DNA from: JBCBRD01 sp039819785
Lineage (GTDB): Bacteria; Pseudomonadota; Alphaproteobacteria; Rhizobiales; Hyphomicrobiaceae
DNA: 64,000 nucleotides
NCBI GenBank assembly: GCA_039819785.1
Contig: JBCBRH010000014.1
Location: 1 to 64,000 of the forward strand
Direction: 5' to 3'
The notes below the pieces were generated by a model, which saw only the letters and a program-made list of their open reading frames with translations, searched no databases and was not told the origin of the DNA. Each line of letters opens with the position of its first letter. Within the stretch, counting starts at the first letter, position 1. Position numbers and translations under genes: made by a program. Positions 8,317 through 17,814 of this stretch are shown piece by piece.

Positions 8317-8949
8317 TTATGCCCGCTTACGCAAGAGCCTAGGCATCATGCGAGCCAGAACGTAATCCCGCCGGAACAGATGATGATAAAGCGCAGCGCT
8401 AACGTGCAGGGCGATAAGCGCAAGCAGCGCGAATCCGCCATACATATGCAGCTCAAACATCTGTTTTGACAGCGCTGGATCCTTGCCCACCACGGCCGGT
8501 AGCGAAAACAAACCGAATATGTTCAATGCCGGGAAAGCTGATGTTCCGATATATCCGACAACCGGAACAGCAATCAAAAGCGCATAAAGCCCCCAGTGAC
8601 TGAAGGCTGAAACGACACGTTGGACGGGCGACAGTGTGGGTTCATCTGACGGCGCTCCAGCGGTAAAACGATAAAGAAGACGCAGTACAATCAATACGAG
8701 GATAATCGTCCCCAAAAGTTTGTGGGAACTATAAAGCGCATTCGTGGCGGCATCCCACAGGCCTGTTTTTGCGACACCTTGATCATCGACCCATGGCATC
8801 TCTTTCCCGCGATAGACCATATAAAGCCCGATCGGGATTTGAACCGCGATGAGAAGAACGGTGAACCAATGAAAAAACCGCGCTGTGCCTGAATAGACTT
8901 CAACGCGGCGTCCCTGCGCGTCGAGTTCCAGTTGTTCGACTTTGGCCAT
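8317..8949 (-). CDS. Cytochrome b561 (prokaryotic CybB type)
   Basis: The 210-residue inner-membrane protein binds two b-type hemes and passes electrons between quinol and a periplasmic or membrane partner. Four membrane segments are visible. Candidate heme His are H27 (RFFHWFT), H76 (SSHKLLG), H168 (FELHMYGG) and H182 (LIALHVSAALYHHLFRRD), spaced as in the family. It lies 58 bp downstream of the RibD-C gene on the same strand and could be cotranscribed with it. It ends 15 bp from a bidirectional terminator. The substrate is unknown. Confidence 0.9.
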   Translation of the reverse strand: MAKVEQLELDAQGRRVEVYSGTARFFHWFTVLLIAVQIPIGLYMVYRGKEMPWVDDQGVAKTGLWDAATNALYSSHKLLGTIILVLIVLRLLYRFTAGAPSDEPTLSPVQRVVSAFSHWGLYALLIAVPVVGYIGTSAFPALNIFGLFSLPAVVGKDPALSKQMFELHMYGGFALLALIALHVSAALYHHLFRRDYVLARMMPRLLRKRA

Positions 8950-9007
8950 GCTTCATGCCTCCAGTTTCTCGATGCCTCTGCGGCAAAACGCATTTCGGCT
9001 ATTCGCA

Positions 9008-9874
9008 CTATGACGCGGGCAGACACGTGCGCAAGTCACAATCAAAAAGAACGTCACCATCTTCAAACGCATGCGTTTCGCACTTCGGCCGCTGCGCCTC
9101 GCTGATTTTATCGATACCAGGGAGCGTAAGCCCACTTGTGCCAGACCCAATGAGAACGGGCGCAACAAGAACATGCAACCGGTCAAGCGCCCCCGCCTGG
9201 AGAAACGCCGAAACCGTGGCAGCACCGCCTTCAATCAAAAGTGTCCGGTAGCCTTCATCAAAAAGGCGCTGGACAACAGCTCGCGGGCAAAACCGGCCAT
9301 CGGTGGTCGGAACTTCCAACTGTCGGACATGGGCGGGTGGCCCGTCGGAAGACCTACGGGCGAGATGAGGTCCGACAATCTGGATGGTTGGCCCGCCTGT
9401 CGCTGGATCAAAACAGACCGCCTGATGCGGCACGCGGCCACGGGGATCGAGCACGACCCTGGCGGGCTGCAGACGCCCGGGCGGAAGTGTGACAAGGCGC
9501 ACGTTCAGCCGTGGGTCGTCAGCCACCACCGTACCCACACCGACCACAACTGCATCGACAACCGCGCGGATCGCGTGCAGGTGGGCCAGGGCTGCCGAAC
9601 CGTTGATCCACCGGCTTTCCCCCGTAGGCGTGGCAATACGACCGTCCAGCGATTGGCCAAGCTGTCCGACAACAAACGGACGGTGATCAGTCGCAGCTAA
9701 AATCCGCGCAATGGCCGCAGGCGCTGGCGTATCATCTGGAAATGTCATCGTTACAGCACGCCCACCTTGCAAAAGAAGCCAACCGACAGCCCACCCGCCA
9801 TCGGTGGCTCGTCCCACAGGTCTATAACCAACCCACGTCGCGACAGCCAATAATCGTTGCCCTGCCGTTGTCAC
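9008..9874 (-). CDS. Stand-alone RibD C-terminal (pyrimidine reductase) domain protein
   Basis: The product is an NADPH-dependent reductase of the RibD-C/dihydrofolate-reductase fold without the N-terminal deaminase domain. Family marks are VGQLGQSLDGRIATPTGESRWING, VDAVVVGVGTVVADDPRLNVR, ARVVLDPRGRVP, LIEGGAATVSAFL and LHVLVAPVLIGSG. In riboflavin synthesis this domain reduces the ribose of the deaminated pyrimidine. Here it lies near a divergent GTP cyclohydrolase II gene and may serve another pathway. The frame is open to a TTG at 9964, which would overlap the divergent ndvA start. I chose GTG 9874 (288 residues), which is uncertain. The cytochrome b561 gene follows. Confidence 0.82.
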   Translation of the reverse strand: MTTAGQRLLAVATWVGYRPVGRATDGGWAVGWLLLQGGRAVTMTFPDDTPAPAAIARILAATDHRPFVVGQLGQSLDGRIATPTGESRWINGSAALAHLHAIRAVVDAVVVGVGTVVADDPRLNVRLVTLPPGRLQPARVVLDPRGRVPHQAVCFDPATGGPTIQIVGPHLARRSSDGPPAHVRQLEVPTTDGRFCPRAVVQRLFDEGYRTLLIEGGAATVSAFLQAGALDRLHVLVAPVLIGSGTSGLTLPGIDKISEAQRPKCETHAFEDGDVLFDCDLRTCLPAS

Positions 9875-9934
9875 CCACGCGGCAATAACGTTGTCAATCT
9901 GCCCTTGCTTCAGCCGCTTTTTTCGTGCCTTCAC

Positions 9935-11848
9935 ATGGCAAACAAGAGCGCCACTAAACCACAACTTGAAACTACAAAAGGACGTTTGCAGATTTCCGCT
10001 TCCGCAAAACCAGATCCAAAAAACAGCGCGGCAAAGCCCACCAGTTCGGTCAATGACCTCGCAGCGGTCTACACGCGTGCCCTCTCAATGCTCAGCGATG
10101 AAAAGCCGCTGGCGATTATGCTTGCAACTGCCGGCATCGCGATCGCCGCCGTACAGCTTGCCGAACCGGTGCTTTTCGGTTGGGTGGTTGATGCATTGTC
10201 CAAGTCGCAGGATGCCACCTGGCTGGTGGTTGGCTGGGCCGCGCTGGGCTTAACGGGCATACTCGCTGGCGTCGTCGTTGCGGTCTCGGCTGATCGGTTT
10301 GCCCATCGGCGTAGAATGAGCGCACTGTCGACGGCCTTTGAGCGTGCGGTCGGCCTGCCGCTGAGTTACCACGCGGGCCGCGGCTCAGGTGCTGTGGTCG
10401 GCGCTGTCTTGCGCGGAACCGATGAACTGTTTTGGCTATGGCTAAGCGCACTTCGCGAACAACTCGTCGCCGTCTTGTCGATCATATTTCTGATCCCGCT
10501 GTCCATCTGGATCGACTGGCGTATGGCCATCATCCTTGGTGTCCTGGCAGTCGCCTACACCGCATTGAACATCTACGTGATTTCCAAGACCTCCGGTGGC
10601 CAATCGAAGGTCGAACAGTTCCGTTACGGCGTCTCAGGCCGCGTCGGTGATGTGATCGGCAACGTCACGATTGTGCAAAGCTACACCCGGATGGCCGCCG
10701 AAGTCGACGCAATGCGCGGCATGATCGAACAGCTTTTGGCCGCCCAATATCCCGTCCTCACGTGGTGGGGTGTCTTGACCGTTCTACAGCGTGCCGCAGC
10801 AACCATTGCCATGATCGCGATCTTCGCCGTGGGTGCTGTGCTATCGGCCAGCGGCGAGCTATCAGTCGGAGCGATTGTCAGTTTCGTCGGCTTCGCAAAT
10901 TTGCTGATCACCCGGCTGGACCAGCTGTCCGCATTCCTTGTGCGCATGCAACAAGGCGCACCAGCCATCGCGAACTACTTTGAAATCCTGGATGCCAAAG
11001 TCGAAGTGACGCAAAAGTCAGGCGCACATGCGTTGCCGCCCATCAAAGGGAATGTCGCATACGATAACGTCAGCTTCACGTTTCCAGGCAGCAGCCAAGG
11101 TGTGGCCGCCCTGACATTCGAGGCCAAGCCAGGCTCGACCATTGCGTTCGTTGGACCAACAGGATCTGGCAAATCCACCACGTTGGCGCTGTTGCAGCGA
11201 CTGCGCGCACCTGACCGTGGCACGATTTCAATTGATGGCCATGACCTCGCAGACGTGACCCTGACGTCCCTGCGCAAACAGATCGCCGTGGTGTTCCAGG
11301 ATGCGGGGCTGTTCAACCGCTCCATCGCCGAGAACATTGCCATCGGCAAACCAGATGCATCCCGCGAAGACATTGAACGGGCCGCCAAGTTGGCGGAGGC
11401 ACATGACTTTATCTCCGCAAAACCGGGCGGCTACGACTTTGAAATCGGTGAACGCGGAGCCTCCCTTTCGGGCGGGGAACGTCAGCGCATCGCCATCGCG
11501 AGGGCGATATTAAAAGACGCACCGATCCTGATCCTGGATGAAGCAACGAGTGCGTTGGACGCTGAAACCGAAGCCAAGATCAAACGCGCGATCGACCAGC
11601 TCCGCGGCGGCCGCACGACATTTATCATCGCTCATCGCTTGTCGACCGTGTCGGATGCAGATGAAATCCTCGTACTGAACCATGGTGAAATCGTCGAACG
11701 TGGAACTTTCGGAGCTTTGGCCGAAGCCGATGGACTGTTCACGCGCCTTGTCGAGGAAGGCGGGTTCACAGTCCCCAAAACAACGGGTGACAGCGATGCC
11801 ACAAGACAGGACGTCGTCCTCGATCTTTCTACCGCTACTGAGCGGTGA
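9935..11848 (+). CDS. ndvA: Beta-(1,2)-glucan exporter NdvA-type ABC transporter
   Basis: The protein is a fused permease-ATPase half-transporter of 637 residues in the inner membrane. Its membrane domain follows NdvA/ChvA of rhizobia closely in pattern: AEPVLFGWVVDALS, ADRFAHRRRM, SVVQSY-like IVQSYTRMA, PVLTWWGVLTVLQRAAAT, and VGFANLLITRLDQLSAF. NdvA exports cyclic beta-1,2-glucan to the periplasm. The ATPase domain has Walker A GPTGSGKST at about 407-415, the signature LSGGERQR near 511, Walker B ILILDEATSALD and switch AHRLST. The ATG at 9935 has no strong ribosome binding site; an upstream in-frame start at 9857 is possible. The matching glucan synthase NdvB is not in the window. Confidence 0.82.
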   Translation: MANKSATKPQLETTKGRLQISASAKPDPKNSAAKPTSSVNDLAAVYTRALSMLSDEKPLAIMLATAGIAIAAVQLAEPVLFGWVVDALSKSQDATWLVVGWAALGLTGILAGVVVAVSADRFAHRRRMSALSTAFERAVGLPLSYHAGRGSGAVVGAVLRGTDELFWLWLSALREQLVAVLSIIFLIPLSIWIDWRMAIILGVLAVAYTALNIYVISKTSGGQSKVEQFRYGVSGRVGDVIGNVTIVQSYTRMAAEVDAMRGMIEQLLAAQYPVLTWWGVLTVLQRAAATIAMIAIFAVGAVLSASGELSVGAIVSFVGFANLLITRLDQLSAFLVRMQQGAPAIANYFEILDAKVEVTQKSGAHALPPIKGNVAYDNVSFTFPGSSQGVAALTFEAKPGSTIAFVGPTGSGKSTTLALLQRLRAPDRGTISIDGHDLADVTLTSLRKQIAVVFQDAGLFNRSIAENIAIGKPDASREDIERAAKLAEAHDFISAKPGGYDFEIGERGASLSGGERQRIAIARAILKDAPILILDEATSALDAETEAKIKRAIDQLRGGRTTFIIAHRLSTVSDADEILVLNHGEIVERGTFGALAEADGLFTRLVEEGGFTVPKTTGDSDATRQDVVLDLSTATER

Positions 11849-11903
11849 GAAATATCATGCGTGTGAGGCTAGACTGATTAAGTCGATGGCCTAACGGCTC
11901 TGT

Positions 11904-12548
11904 TTATTCGCTTGCCCCGTTGCCAGCTGATCCACTGGAGATAGCATCTGGCTTGACCTCCGGAACAACGTGCCCCGGTTTGACGACGGCACGCCCACGC
12001 ACACCCCCGCCGCTGCTGCGGTGAAAATCACGCATCCGCCGGAACGCGCGTTCAATTTCATCGGGCGGGCGGGACAACGTGTCGAGCGGAATACGAATGA
12101 CGTTACCATCCGACATCCGCCACGGCAGGTGCATCAAAAGTCGGTACCAGGGCAGCTTACGCCAGTCGGCGAGAAGCACACCTGGAATGGAATGGGACAA
12201 TTTGAGCTGCAACTCATGCGTCGTTAAGGTGCGCACCGCAATGGTAACGTGCTTGATCTCTTCGATATCGCGCCAGGCGATCAGCCCGAGCCCTTCGATA
12301 AAGGCCCCGTATTGAGACGCACCAATGCGTGTGCGGTCAGACTCGATCATCGGCAGGAAGTGCGCGGCAAACAGCAACAGCCCGAGACCCAAAAGCACGG
12401 CAATGAAGATGCCCTGCCACACTCCGGTGATCAGCAGGACGATCCCCGCGCCCCCGACGCCGTAGACGCGGGCATTCGCCATGTCTTCACTGTAGGCAAC
12501 AGTGTAGCCGGTTGCGTAGGCCGAGTTTTCTGGATCGATTTTCGACAA
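11904..12548 (-). CDS. Hypothetical membrane protein downstream of aroC
   Basis: The 214-residue protein has two close membrane segments near residues 28-63 (VGGAGIVLLITGVWQGIFIAVLLGLGLLLFAAHFL), then a soluble domain of mixed strands and helices that looks PH-like in composition (SQYGAFIEGLGLIAWRDIEEI). The tail from about 175 is low in complexity. I do not recognise a named family. The frame opens at TTG 12546-12548 with AAGGG about 10 bases upstream; an ATG exists at 12480-12482. It lies 109 bp behind aroC on the same strand and meets ndvA end to end. Confidence 0.7.
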   Translation of the reverse strand: MSKIDPENSAYATGYTVAYSEDMANARVYGVGGAGIVLLITGVWQGIFIAVLLGLGLLLFAAHFLPMIESDRTRIGASQYGAFIEGLGLIAWRDIEEIKHVTIAVRTLTTHELQLKLSHSIPGVLLADWRKLPWYRLLMHLPWRMSDGNVIRIPLDTLSRPPDEIERAFRRMRDFHRSSGGGVRGRAVVKPGHVVPEVKPDAISSGSAGNGASE

Positions 12549-12657
12549 TGGAACAGGCCCTTTTTCGCAGTTGCCAGGCCCGATTGAGCCTTTGTGCAGT
12601 TGTTGCCGACTTCGCCCTCACCGACAGCACGACCATGGCGTCGAAGCATGAGATGCG

Positions 12658-13770
12658 TCAGCCGTTGGCGTTGACATCCGCACGACCGCCGACCTGTCCG
12701 CGATGCCTGAGCAGATGATCAGCAAGGACCAACGCCATCATCGCTTCGCCGACGGGCACCGCGCGAATACCAACACATGGGTCATGACGGCCCTTGGTCA
12801 CGATTTCCGTCTCCGCGCCAGCCTCATTGATGGTGCGCCGCGGCGTAAGTATGGAGGAGGTTGGCTTCACTGCAAAGCGGCAAACCAAAGGTTGTCCTGT
12901 TGAAATACCACCAAGCACACCACCGGCATGGTTGGCTTCAAACTGAACCGAGCCATCAGAATCGATGCGCATTTCATCGGCATTGTCTTCACCGGTCAGT
13001 CCGGCAACGGCCATTCCATCGCCGATCTCAACACCCTTAACGGCGTTGATGCTCATCATCGCACTCGCCAAGTCGGCATCAAGCTTGCCGTAAATCGGTG
13101 CACCCAGGCCCACGGGCACATGTTCCGCCACCACTTCGATGACGGCCCCAACCGATGAGCCGGCCTTGCGGACAGCTCCGAGATAGTCCGCCCATTCGGC
13201 CTCCGCACCCGGGTCAGGACAAAAGAACTGGCTCTGTGATACGTGATCCCAATCCCAACGTGCCCGGTCGACGTAGCGCGTGCCCACCTGCACGAGGGCC
13301 GCTCGAACGCGCATCGGCGCGATCACTTGCTTGGCGATCGCACCGGCTGCCACGCGCATGGCTGTCTCGCGCGCCGATGAACGCCCACCGCCGCGATAAT
13401 CGCGAATGCCGTATTTTTCGACGTACGTGAAATCGGCATGGCCGGGTCGGTAGGTGGTTGCAATCTCACCGTAGTCCTTGGAGCGCTGATCGACATTGCG
13501 GATCAATAGCCCAATGGGCGTTCCCGTTGAAACCGTTTGCCCGTCGCTATTCTCAAAAACGCCGGACAGAATCTCGACCTCATCCGGCTCTTTGCGCTGG
13601 GTGACGAATTTGGATGTGCCTGGACGTCGGCGGTTAAGCTCCGCCTGAATGTCATGCCTGTTAATGACGAGCCCTGGCGGACATCCATCGACGACGCAGC
13701 CAATGGCCGGACCGTGGCTCTCCCCGAACGTGGAAAACCGGAACAGATGTCCAAAAATGTTGTAAGACAT
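12658..13770 (-). CDS. aroC: Chorismate synthase
   Basis: AroC converts 5-enolpyruvylshikimate 3-phosphate to chorismate with reduced FMN, the last common step to aromatic amino acids and folate. The 370-residue product has the family signatures GESHGPAIGCVVDGCPPG at the start, YRPGHADFTYVEKYGIRDYRGGGRSSARETAMRVAAGAIAK in the first third and RHDPCVGIRAVPVGEAM near the end. The frame extends to 13887, but conserved sequence starts at MSYNIFGHLFRFSTFGESHG, so ATG 13768-13770 is used; AAGGG stands just upstream. Length is normal for the family. Confidence 0.97.
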   Translation of the reverse strand: MSYNIFGHLFRFSTFGESHGPAIGCVVDGCPPGLVINRHDIQAELNRRRPGTSKFVTQRKEPDEVEILSGVFENSDGQTVSTGTPIGLLIRNVDQRSKDYGEIATTYRPGHADFTYVEKYGIRDYRGGGRSSARETAMRVAAGAIAKQVIAPMRVRAALVQVGTRYVDRARWDWDHVSQSQFFCPDPGAEAEWADYLGAVRKAGSSVGAVIEVVAEHVPVGLGAPIYGKLDADLASAMMSINAVKGVEIGDGMAVAGLTGEDNADEMRIDSDGSVQFEANHAGGVLGGISTGQPLVCRFAVKPTSSILTPRRTINEAGAETEIVTKGRHDPCVGIRAVPVGEAMMALVLADHLLRHRGQVGGRADVNANG

Positions 13771-14433
13771 AGGCCCTTGATGAGATTGAGGCGAGCGATT
13801 CGCATGTGCTCCGCAAGCACATTGGAGTCGCACAAGTGTGGTTGAAAAGACTCTTAAGCGGCGGCCAAAGCGGCTGCAAGGGCGCATATTCCAGCAATCC
13901 CCGTGACGGAAACCACAAGAAAGCTTATGACTTTTTGCATGTGTTGCGTGATTCCACGTGCGTTGCTGGTCTGAACACTGCTCAGGAAAAGGGCTGTGAC
14001 CGAACTCGTATAATCAAAAGGACCAAGACCTCCATGGCTGGTCACGAACCAAGGTCAGTATGCGAAACAAAAGGTTGCAAGGTGTGAAGGACTTCGAACG
14101 CGCCGTCCGCCGCAAGGCGGTTCGGATGTGACGCGTAGAGGTAAAAAAGATTTTCGTTTCAAACTGTTCGATCATGCTTCGGCTTGACCGGACACTAGCC
14201 AAAAAACGGTTTGAGACGCCGAAAATCTGAACAGACAGGGATGCTCTTGTTCGGTCTGAGCAACTGAGCTGGAGCAGCCCGAATAGCGTTGAAAAAGGGC
14301 TGAGGGCCGCTCCCTCAGCCCTTTTTTATGGCCATTGGCCCGCGGGACCGCCCGCCGCCTGCGCCGCGCACCCGCTCCAAAAATTCCTGAGCGGTCCATC
14401 TCAAGATTTGGCAGATGCCCGATCTCAGCCAAC
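13771..14433. other. Long intergenic region upstream of aroC
   Basis: No gene is supported. A minus-strand frame near 13854-13939 would encode a 28-residue hydrophobic peptide starting MQKVISFLVVSVTGIAG, but its ribosome binding site is poor. The region should hold the aroC promoter, and it holds the terminator at 14292-14327. Confidence 0.4.
14292..14327. terminator. Bidirectional rho-independent terminator
   Basis: AAAAAGGGCTGAGGG (14292-14306) pairs with CCCTCAGCCCTTTTT (14312-14326) around a 5-base loop, and T and A runs lie on both sides. It lies 107 bp beyond the stop of the minus-strand membrane protein gene ending at 14434 and can stop its transcript. From the plus side it would stop any transcript running toward that gene. 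Confidence 0.9.
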
Positions 14434-16314
14434 TCAGGCACGCGGCGTGACATCAATCATTTGCGGGTCGTCCCCGGATGTTCCTGCCAACTGCCCACGG
14501 CGGTCGTCCGGCCCATCAAGCCCCATTTCTCCGTCGTATTTTTCATTGAGCACTGACAGTAACGGCGTCAGGCCTTCGCGATCGACAAGCCGGAAGATCT
14601 CGATATCGCTGATGGCCATGTCGCTCCAGCCGGTGATGTCCAGCATGCGCTCTGATTTGGACAAAAGACCATGGTTGCGTGTGGGCTCAGCGGTCGCAAT
14701 GCGCTCAGCCTTGTTGGGATCAAGCGAGAGGTTTTCAGAATCCTTACGGGCTTTGAGCGCCTCGAGCCGTTGCCGCCGGATGTCGGTAAGATCGGTTTTA
14801 CTGTCACCTTCCTCTTCCCGGCGGATCGCTTCGAATTCCTTTTTGGTCGGCCACCGGACAAGGTCGAGATCGTCGAACACACCGGCAAGCTGGTTCATGG
14901 CCACCGCCTTCGACGGCTCTTCGGTGCGGTCGGGATCACACGAGTGCAGGTTCGGGATCACGAAATACGATGCGCCGTTGTGATAGATGAAGTGCCGCCG
15001 GACCCATTCCATATCGGCCCCAGGCGCCCGCGCAATGGCCGTGCCGATGGCATCTCGCACCTGACGGGCAACCGCCCCACTCACCTGGACATCTTTGGGT
15101 GGCGCTTTAGGCGGGTTGAGCGCGGCGAGAACGAACAAGCCCAGGTCAATACCCAGCGTCGCCAGCAGCGCGATCATATCGCGACCTGTAATCCCGGTTC
15201 CCGCCTCGCTCCCCTCTGGGCTCTGGAAACCATTGAAGGCGTACCGCACAGCCCCCGTGATGTTTGACCCGATGTTCTGCCAGAGGTTTTTCACCGCGTT
15301 GGCGACACCAGCCGGCCCCTCGGTAAATTCGGCAGTTCGCAATTCAAGAACGACAGGCTGGTTGGCCTGATCGGCAGCCTGTTTAAGTCGTTGTGCCAGC
15401 GTGGGGTCAAAGCAGGAAAACCCGACCTTCCCAGGTGGCACCGAAACAACCTGGGCCAGCGCACGCATTTCCGATGCAGTCGACAGTCCCAGTTCGTTCG
15501 ACCGCGATGCGATCCGTCGCGCGCCGGAACGGACCGTCGTAGCCTTCGCCTCAAACGCAGCCTGACGCTCTTCGAACGTCGCTCCCGAAAGCCCCTGTGC
15601 CGCCGTTTTCAGTTCTTCGAGGTCTTTGGCGACCGGGGCCAGCCAGGAAATCTGAATGCCATCACGGAGAGAGGCTACGGCATCACGAACGGATTTGCGT
15701 GAATTATACAGTGGGCCTTTGCCCGCCCCGGACGCCACGCCGCAACTCCCACCGCTGGCTTCTTCCCGTTCCATTTGCGTCTCAGACCACGCAACAACAC
15801 TATTGAGCTGCGCCTTGACCGCATCAAGTCGCGAAGCCACCGCCGTGCCTGCGTCACGCGCATCTTCTTGCAAGCCGGATAGGCTGGTTCGCGTGGCCTC
15901 CTCTCCAGCAATGAGGCTCCACCAAAAACCGTACCCGAAGCCGATGGACCACAATGCAAGAAACACATAGAGCGGGAAGACAATCAGACGTTCACGCCAC
16001 GGTCGTCCGGCGCCAAAGCTTTCGCGGAGCGCCAGCCACATCAAGAACGTGAGTGCTACGACGATCGCGATAACGAGCGCTTCGTTGGTCACCGAGAGCC
16101 CGCCCGGCAATTCGCGCCCGTTTGCAGCAGGAGACTGGGACACACCGACAATGAAGTCATTCATGCCGCTCCAAGTGGCATATCCGGAGATCGCCAGCAG
16201 CATCAGCGATGCAATACCGATCAGTGTGTTGCGCCCGAACAGATAGTCGATCGTCCGGCCAATTGCGCTTTCACCACGCTGCTGTCCAATGCCCGAACCG
16301 CCATCACCAGCCAT
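14434..16314 (-). CDS. Large orphan membrane protein of unknown function
   Basis: The 626-residue protein has three membrane segments near the start (about 31-50, 79-96 and 110-134), a long helical region to about residue 375 that is probably periplasmic or coiled coil, a fourth segment at 379-398, and a charged cytosolic tail with DLTDIRRQRLEALKARK. Two cysteines (about 191 and 301) lie in the middle region. The layout recalls DUF4407-like proteins, but I cannot confirm this. It stands alone on its strand, ends before a strong terminator and has no recognisable partner next to it. Start at ATG 16312-16314. Confidence 0.75.
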   Translation of the reverse strand: MAGDGGSGIGQQRGESAIGRTIDYLFGRNTLIGIASLMLLAISGYATWSGMNDFIVGVSQSPAANGRELPGGLSVTNEALVIAIVVALTFLMWLALRESFGAGRPWRERLIVFPLYVFLALWSIGFGYGFWWSLIAGEEATRTSLSGLQEDARDAGTAVASRLDAVKAQLNSVVAWSETQMEREEASGGSCGVASGAGKGPLYNSRKSVRDAVASLRDGIQISWLAPVAKDLEELKTAAQGLSGATFEERQAAFEAKATTVRSGARRIASRSNELGLSTASEMRALAQVVSVPPGKVGFSCFDPTLAQRLKQAADQANQPVVLELRTAEFTEGPAGVANAVKNLWQNIGSNITGAVRYAFNGFQSPEGSEAGTGITGRDMIALLATLGIDLGLFVLAALNPPKAPPKDVQVSGAVARQVRDAIGTAIARAPGADMEWVRRHFIYHNGASYFVIPNLHSCDPDRTEEPSKAVAMNQLAGVFDDLDLVRWPTKKEFEAIRREEEGDSKTDLTDIRRQRLEALKARKDSENLSLDPNKAERIATAEPTRNHGLLSKSERMLDITGWSDMAISDIEIFRLVDREGLTPLLSVLNEKYDGEMGLDGPDDRRGQLAGTSGDDPQMIDVTPRA

Positions 16315-16445
16315 AACGCAACTCCCCCAAACCGCAGAACTTCCGCATCTGCAGTTACAACAGACAGGTGGGTTTGTCGCCCGCTATGGGGCATTGGTGG
16401 CGCCATTTGGGTGATGCGGTGCGGTCACGCCACTTTGTTTTAGCC

Positions 16446-17450
16446 TCAGCGATTGCGGCCAGCGACCTCGGTGCGTGGCAATGCGATACCCACCGATCGA
16501 ACAAAACGATCGACATCCGCTGCCCAAAGTCGGGGCCGCGTGATCACATAATGCCCGTTCAAATCGGATTGCTTCGCGATCACCTGGAACATCCCTTCGC
16601 CGCCACCCCGCCGGAAGGCTTGATACCGGTCTTCGGCAATGTCGACGGGCGACGTGGTGTCGTCTTCACCAAAAATCCACAGCGTGGGTGCGCGCGCCTT
16701 GCGGCCAAAAGCTGAATTCAACGCATGCACATTTGCGCGCCCACATTCCTCGTGGCGATTTCTGGCTTCGTTGTATTGATACGACCCTGCAAAGTTTATC
16801 CCGCCGATCACGCCGTCGTCCCCACGTCCGATATGGGCGATAACGGTGCTTCCCCCTCGGGACTGACCCGAAAGAAGGATCTGCCTGTCATTCACATGGG
16901 GAAGCCGACGCAGGTACCGCAGAGCAGCTTCCGACTGGTCTGCGAGTGCATCATAAGCGGTGGTGAAATTCGGGTCAGTGCACGGTCCTCGGATCAACTC
17001 GGGAAAGGGCTCAAGTCCCGTGTCGCCAAAACCCAATCGGGTCACGGCAAAGACGGCAAAGCCGCGGCTCACCCAATGCTTTGCATACCAGAATTGCCGA
17101 AAGCGTTTCGGGTGCGCGCGCTTTTGAGGATCAGTGCCGTGATGATGGATGATGGCAGGAAATGGACCAAGCCCTTCCGGCTTATAGGCCGTCACGATCA
17201 TTTCGCCTGAGCGGTATTCGCCATTCCAAAGCGGGACGGTCACCGGAACCCGGTGGACCGTTTCGTTCATGTCAGCGGTTGTGCCGGACGCGCGATAATC
17301 CTCAAATCCTTCGCGGATAAGAACGGGTTTGTCAGCCGGCTTTGCCAGGTTGCCGCGAAAGACTGCCAACGCATCGTCGCTGATCAGATGCGGAACGGCA
17401 GCAGCCACGATGACGGCTGAAGCAACAACACTGGCGATATCCTTCAGCAT
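16446..17450 (-). CDS. Secreted or membrane-anchored alpha/beta hydrolase
   Basis: The product has the alpha/beta hydrolase fold of the dienelactone hydrolase/acyl-peptidase type. The nucleophile elbow is GQSRGG with Ser about residue 197. The acid is probably in FGEDDTTSP, and the His in NGHYVITRP. The segment FPAIIHHHGTD holds the oxyanion loop. ATG 17448-17450 gives a 334-residue protein beginning MLKDIASVVASAVIVAAAVPHL, a likely signal peptide or anchor. The frame is open to 17519, where another ATG exists; neither has a good ribosome binding site. Substrate unknown. Confidence 0.8.
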   Translation of the reverse strand: MLKDIASVVASAVIVAAAVPHLISDDALAVFRGNLAKPADKPVLIREGFEDYRASGTTADMNETVHRVPVTVPLWNGEYRSGEMIVTAYKPEGLGPFPAIIHHHGTDPQKRAHPKRFRQFWYAKHWVSRGFAVFAVTRLGFGDTGLEPFPELIRGPCTDPNFTTAYDALADQSEAALRYLRRLPHVNDRQILLSGQSRGGSTVIAHIGRGDDGVIGGINFAGSYQYNEARNRHEECGRANVHALNSAFGRKARAPTLWIFGEDDTTSPVDIAEDRYQAFRRGGGEGMFQVIAKQSDLNGHYVITRPRLWAADVDRFVRSVGIALPRTEVAGRNR

Positions 17451-17814
17451 TTCGGGAACACGGCGCACTCGCCCCTCTGCACGACACGGAACAACAAAGG
17501 ACCGCCCTGGCGGGAACATCCTGTGTCATAAACATGGCAGATCAGAGCTAAGGATCAGTCTCGCGCATGACCCAATTTCCGTGTGTCAGATTAAGGGTTT
17601 GTTGTGGTTAATTGATCGCTTCAGACAGCCTGCAACCGCGCCCGATGCAGCGCTATTCGCGACGGCTAAGTCGAGTCCAATCCTGCACGAACATCTTTGT
17701 TATGCGCCCGCTACAGCGCAGGGTTCAGCTTCGATCAGCGACCCTTGAACCGATGGATTGTTCAAATGAAATAAAGCCGGTCGACATCCAAGGGTCGCTG
17801 ATCGAAGCTGAACC
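17451..17814. other. Intergenic region with a long inverted repeat
   Basis: No gene is supported between the hydrolase start and the end of the small gene at 17815. The main feature is the 28 bp inverted repeat listed separately. Confidence 0.45.

Noticed and set aside
9874..9964. Longer start (TTG 9964) for the RibD-C protein
   Set aside because: It would overlap the divergent ndvA start by 30 bp, and the extra residues are basic and not family-like. The alternative GTG is not strongly supported either.
13854..13939. 28-residue hydrophobic peptide upstream of aroC
   Set aside because: A hydrophobic stretch follows an ATG, but there is no good ribosome binding site and no homology I know of.
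14172..14456. Minus-strand frame of 94 codons across the terminator at 14292
   Set aside because: It runs through a perfect terminator stem and overlaps the end of the membrane protein gene, so it is not a gene.
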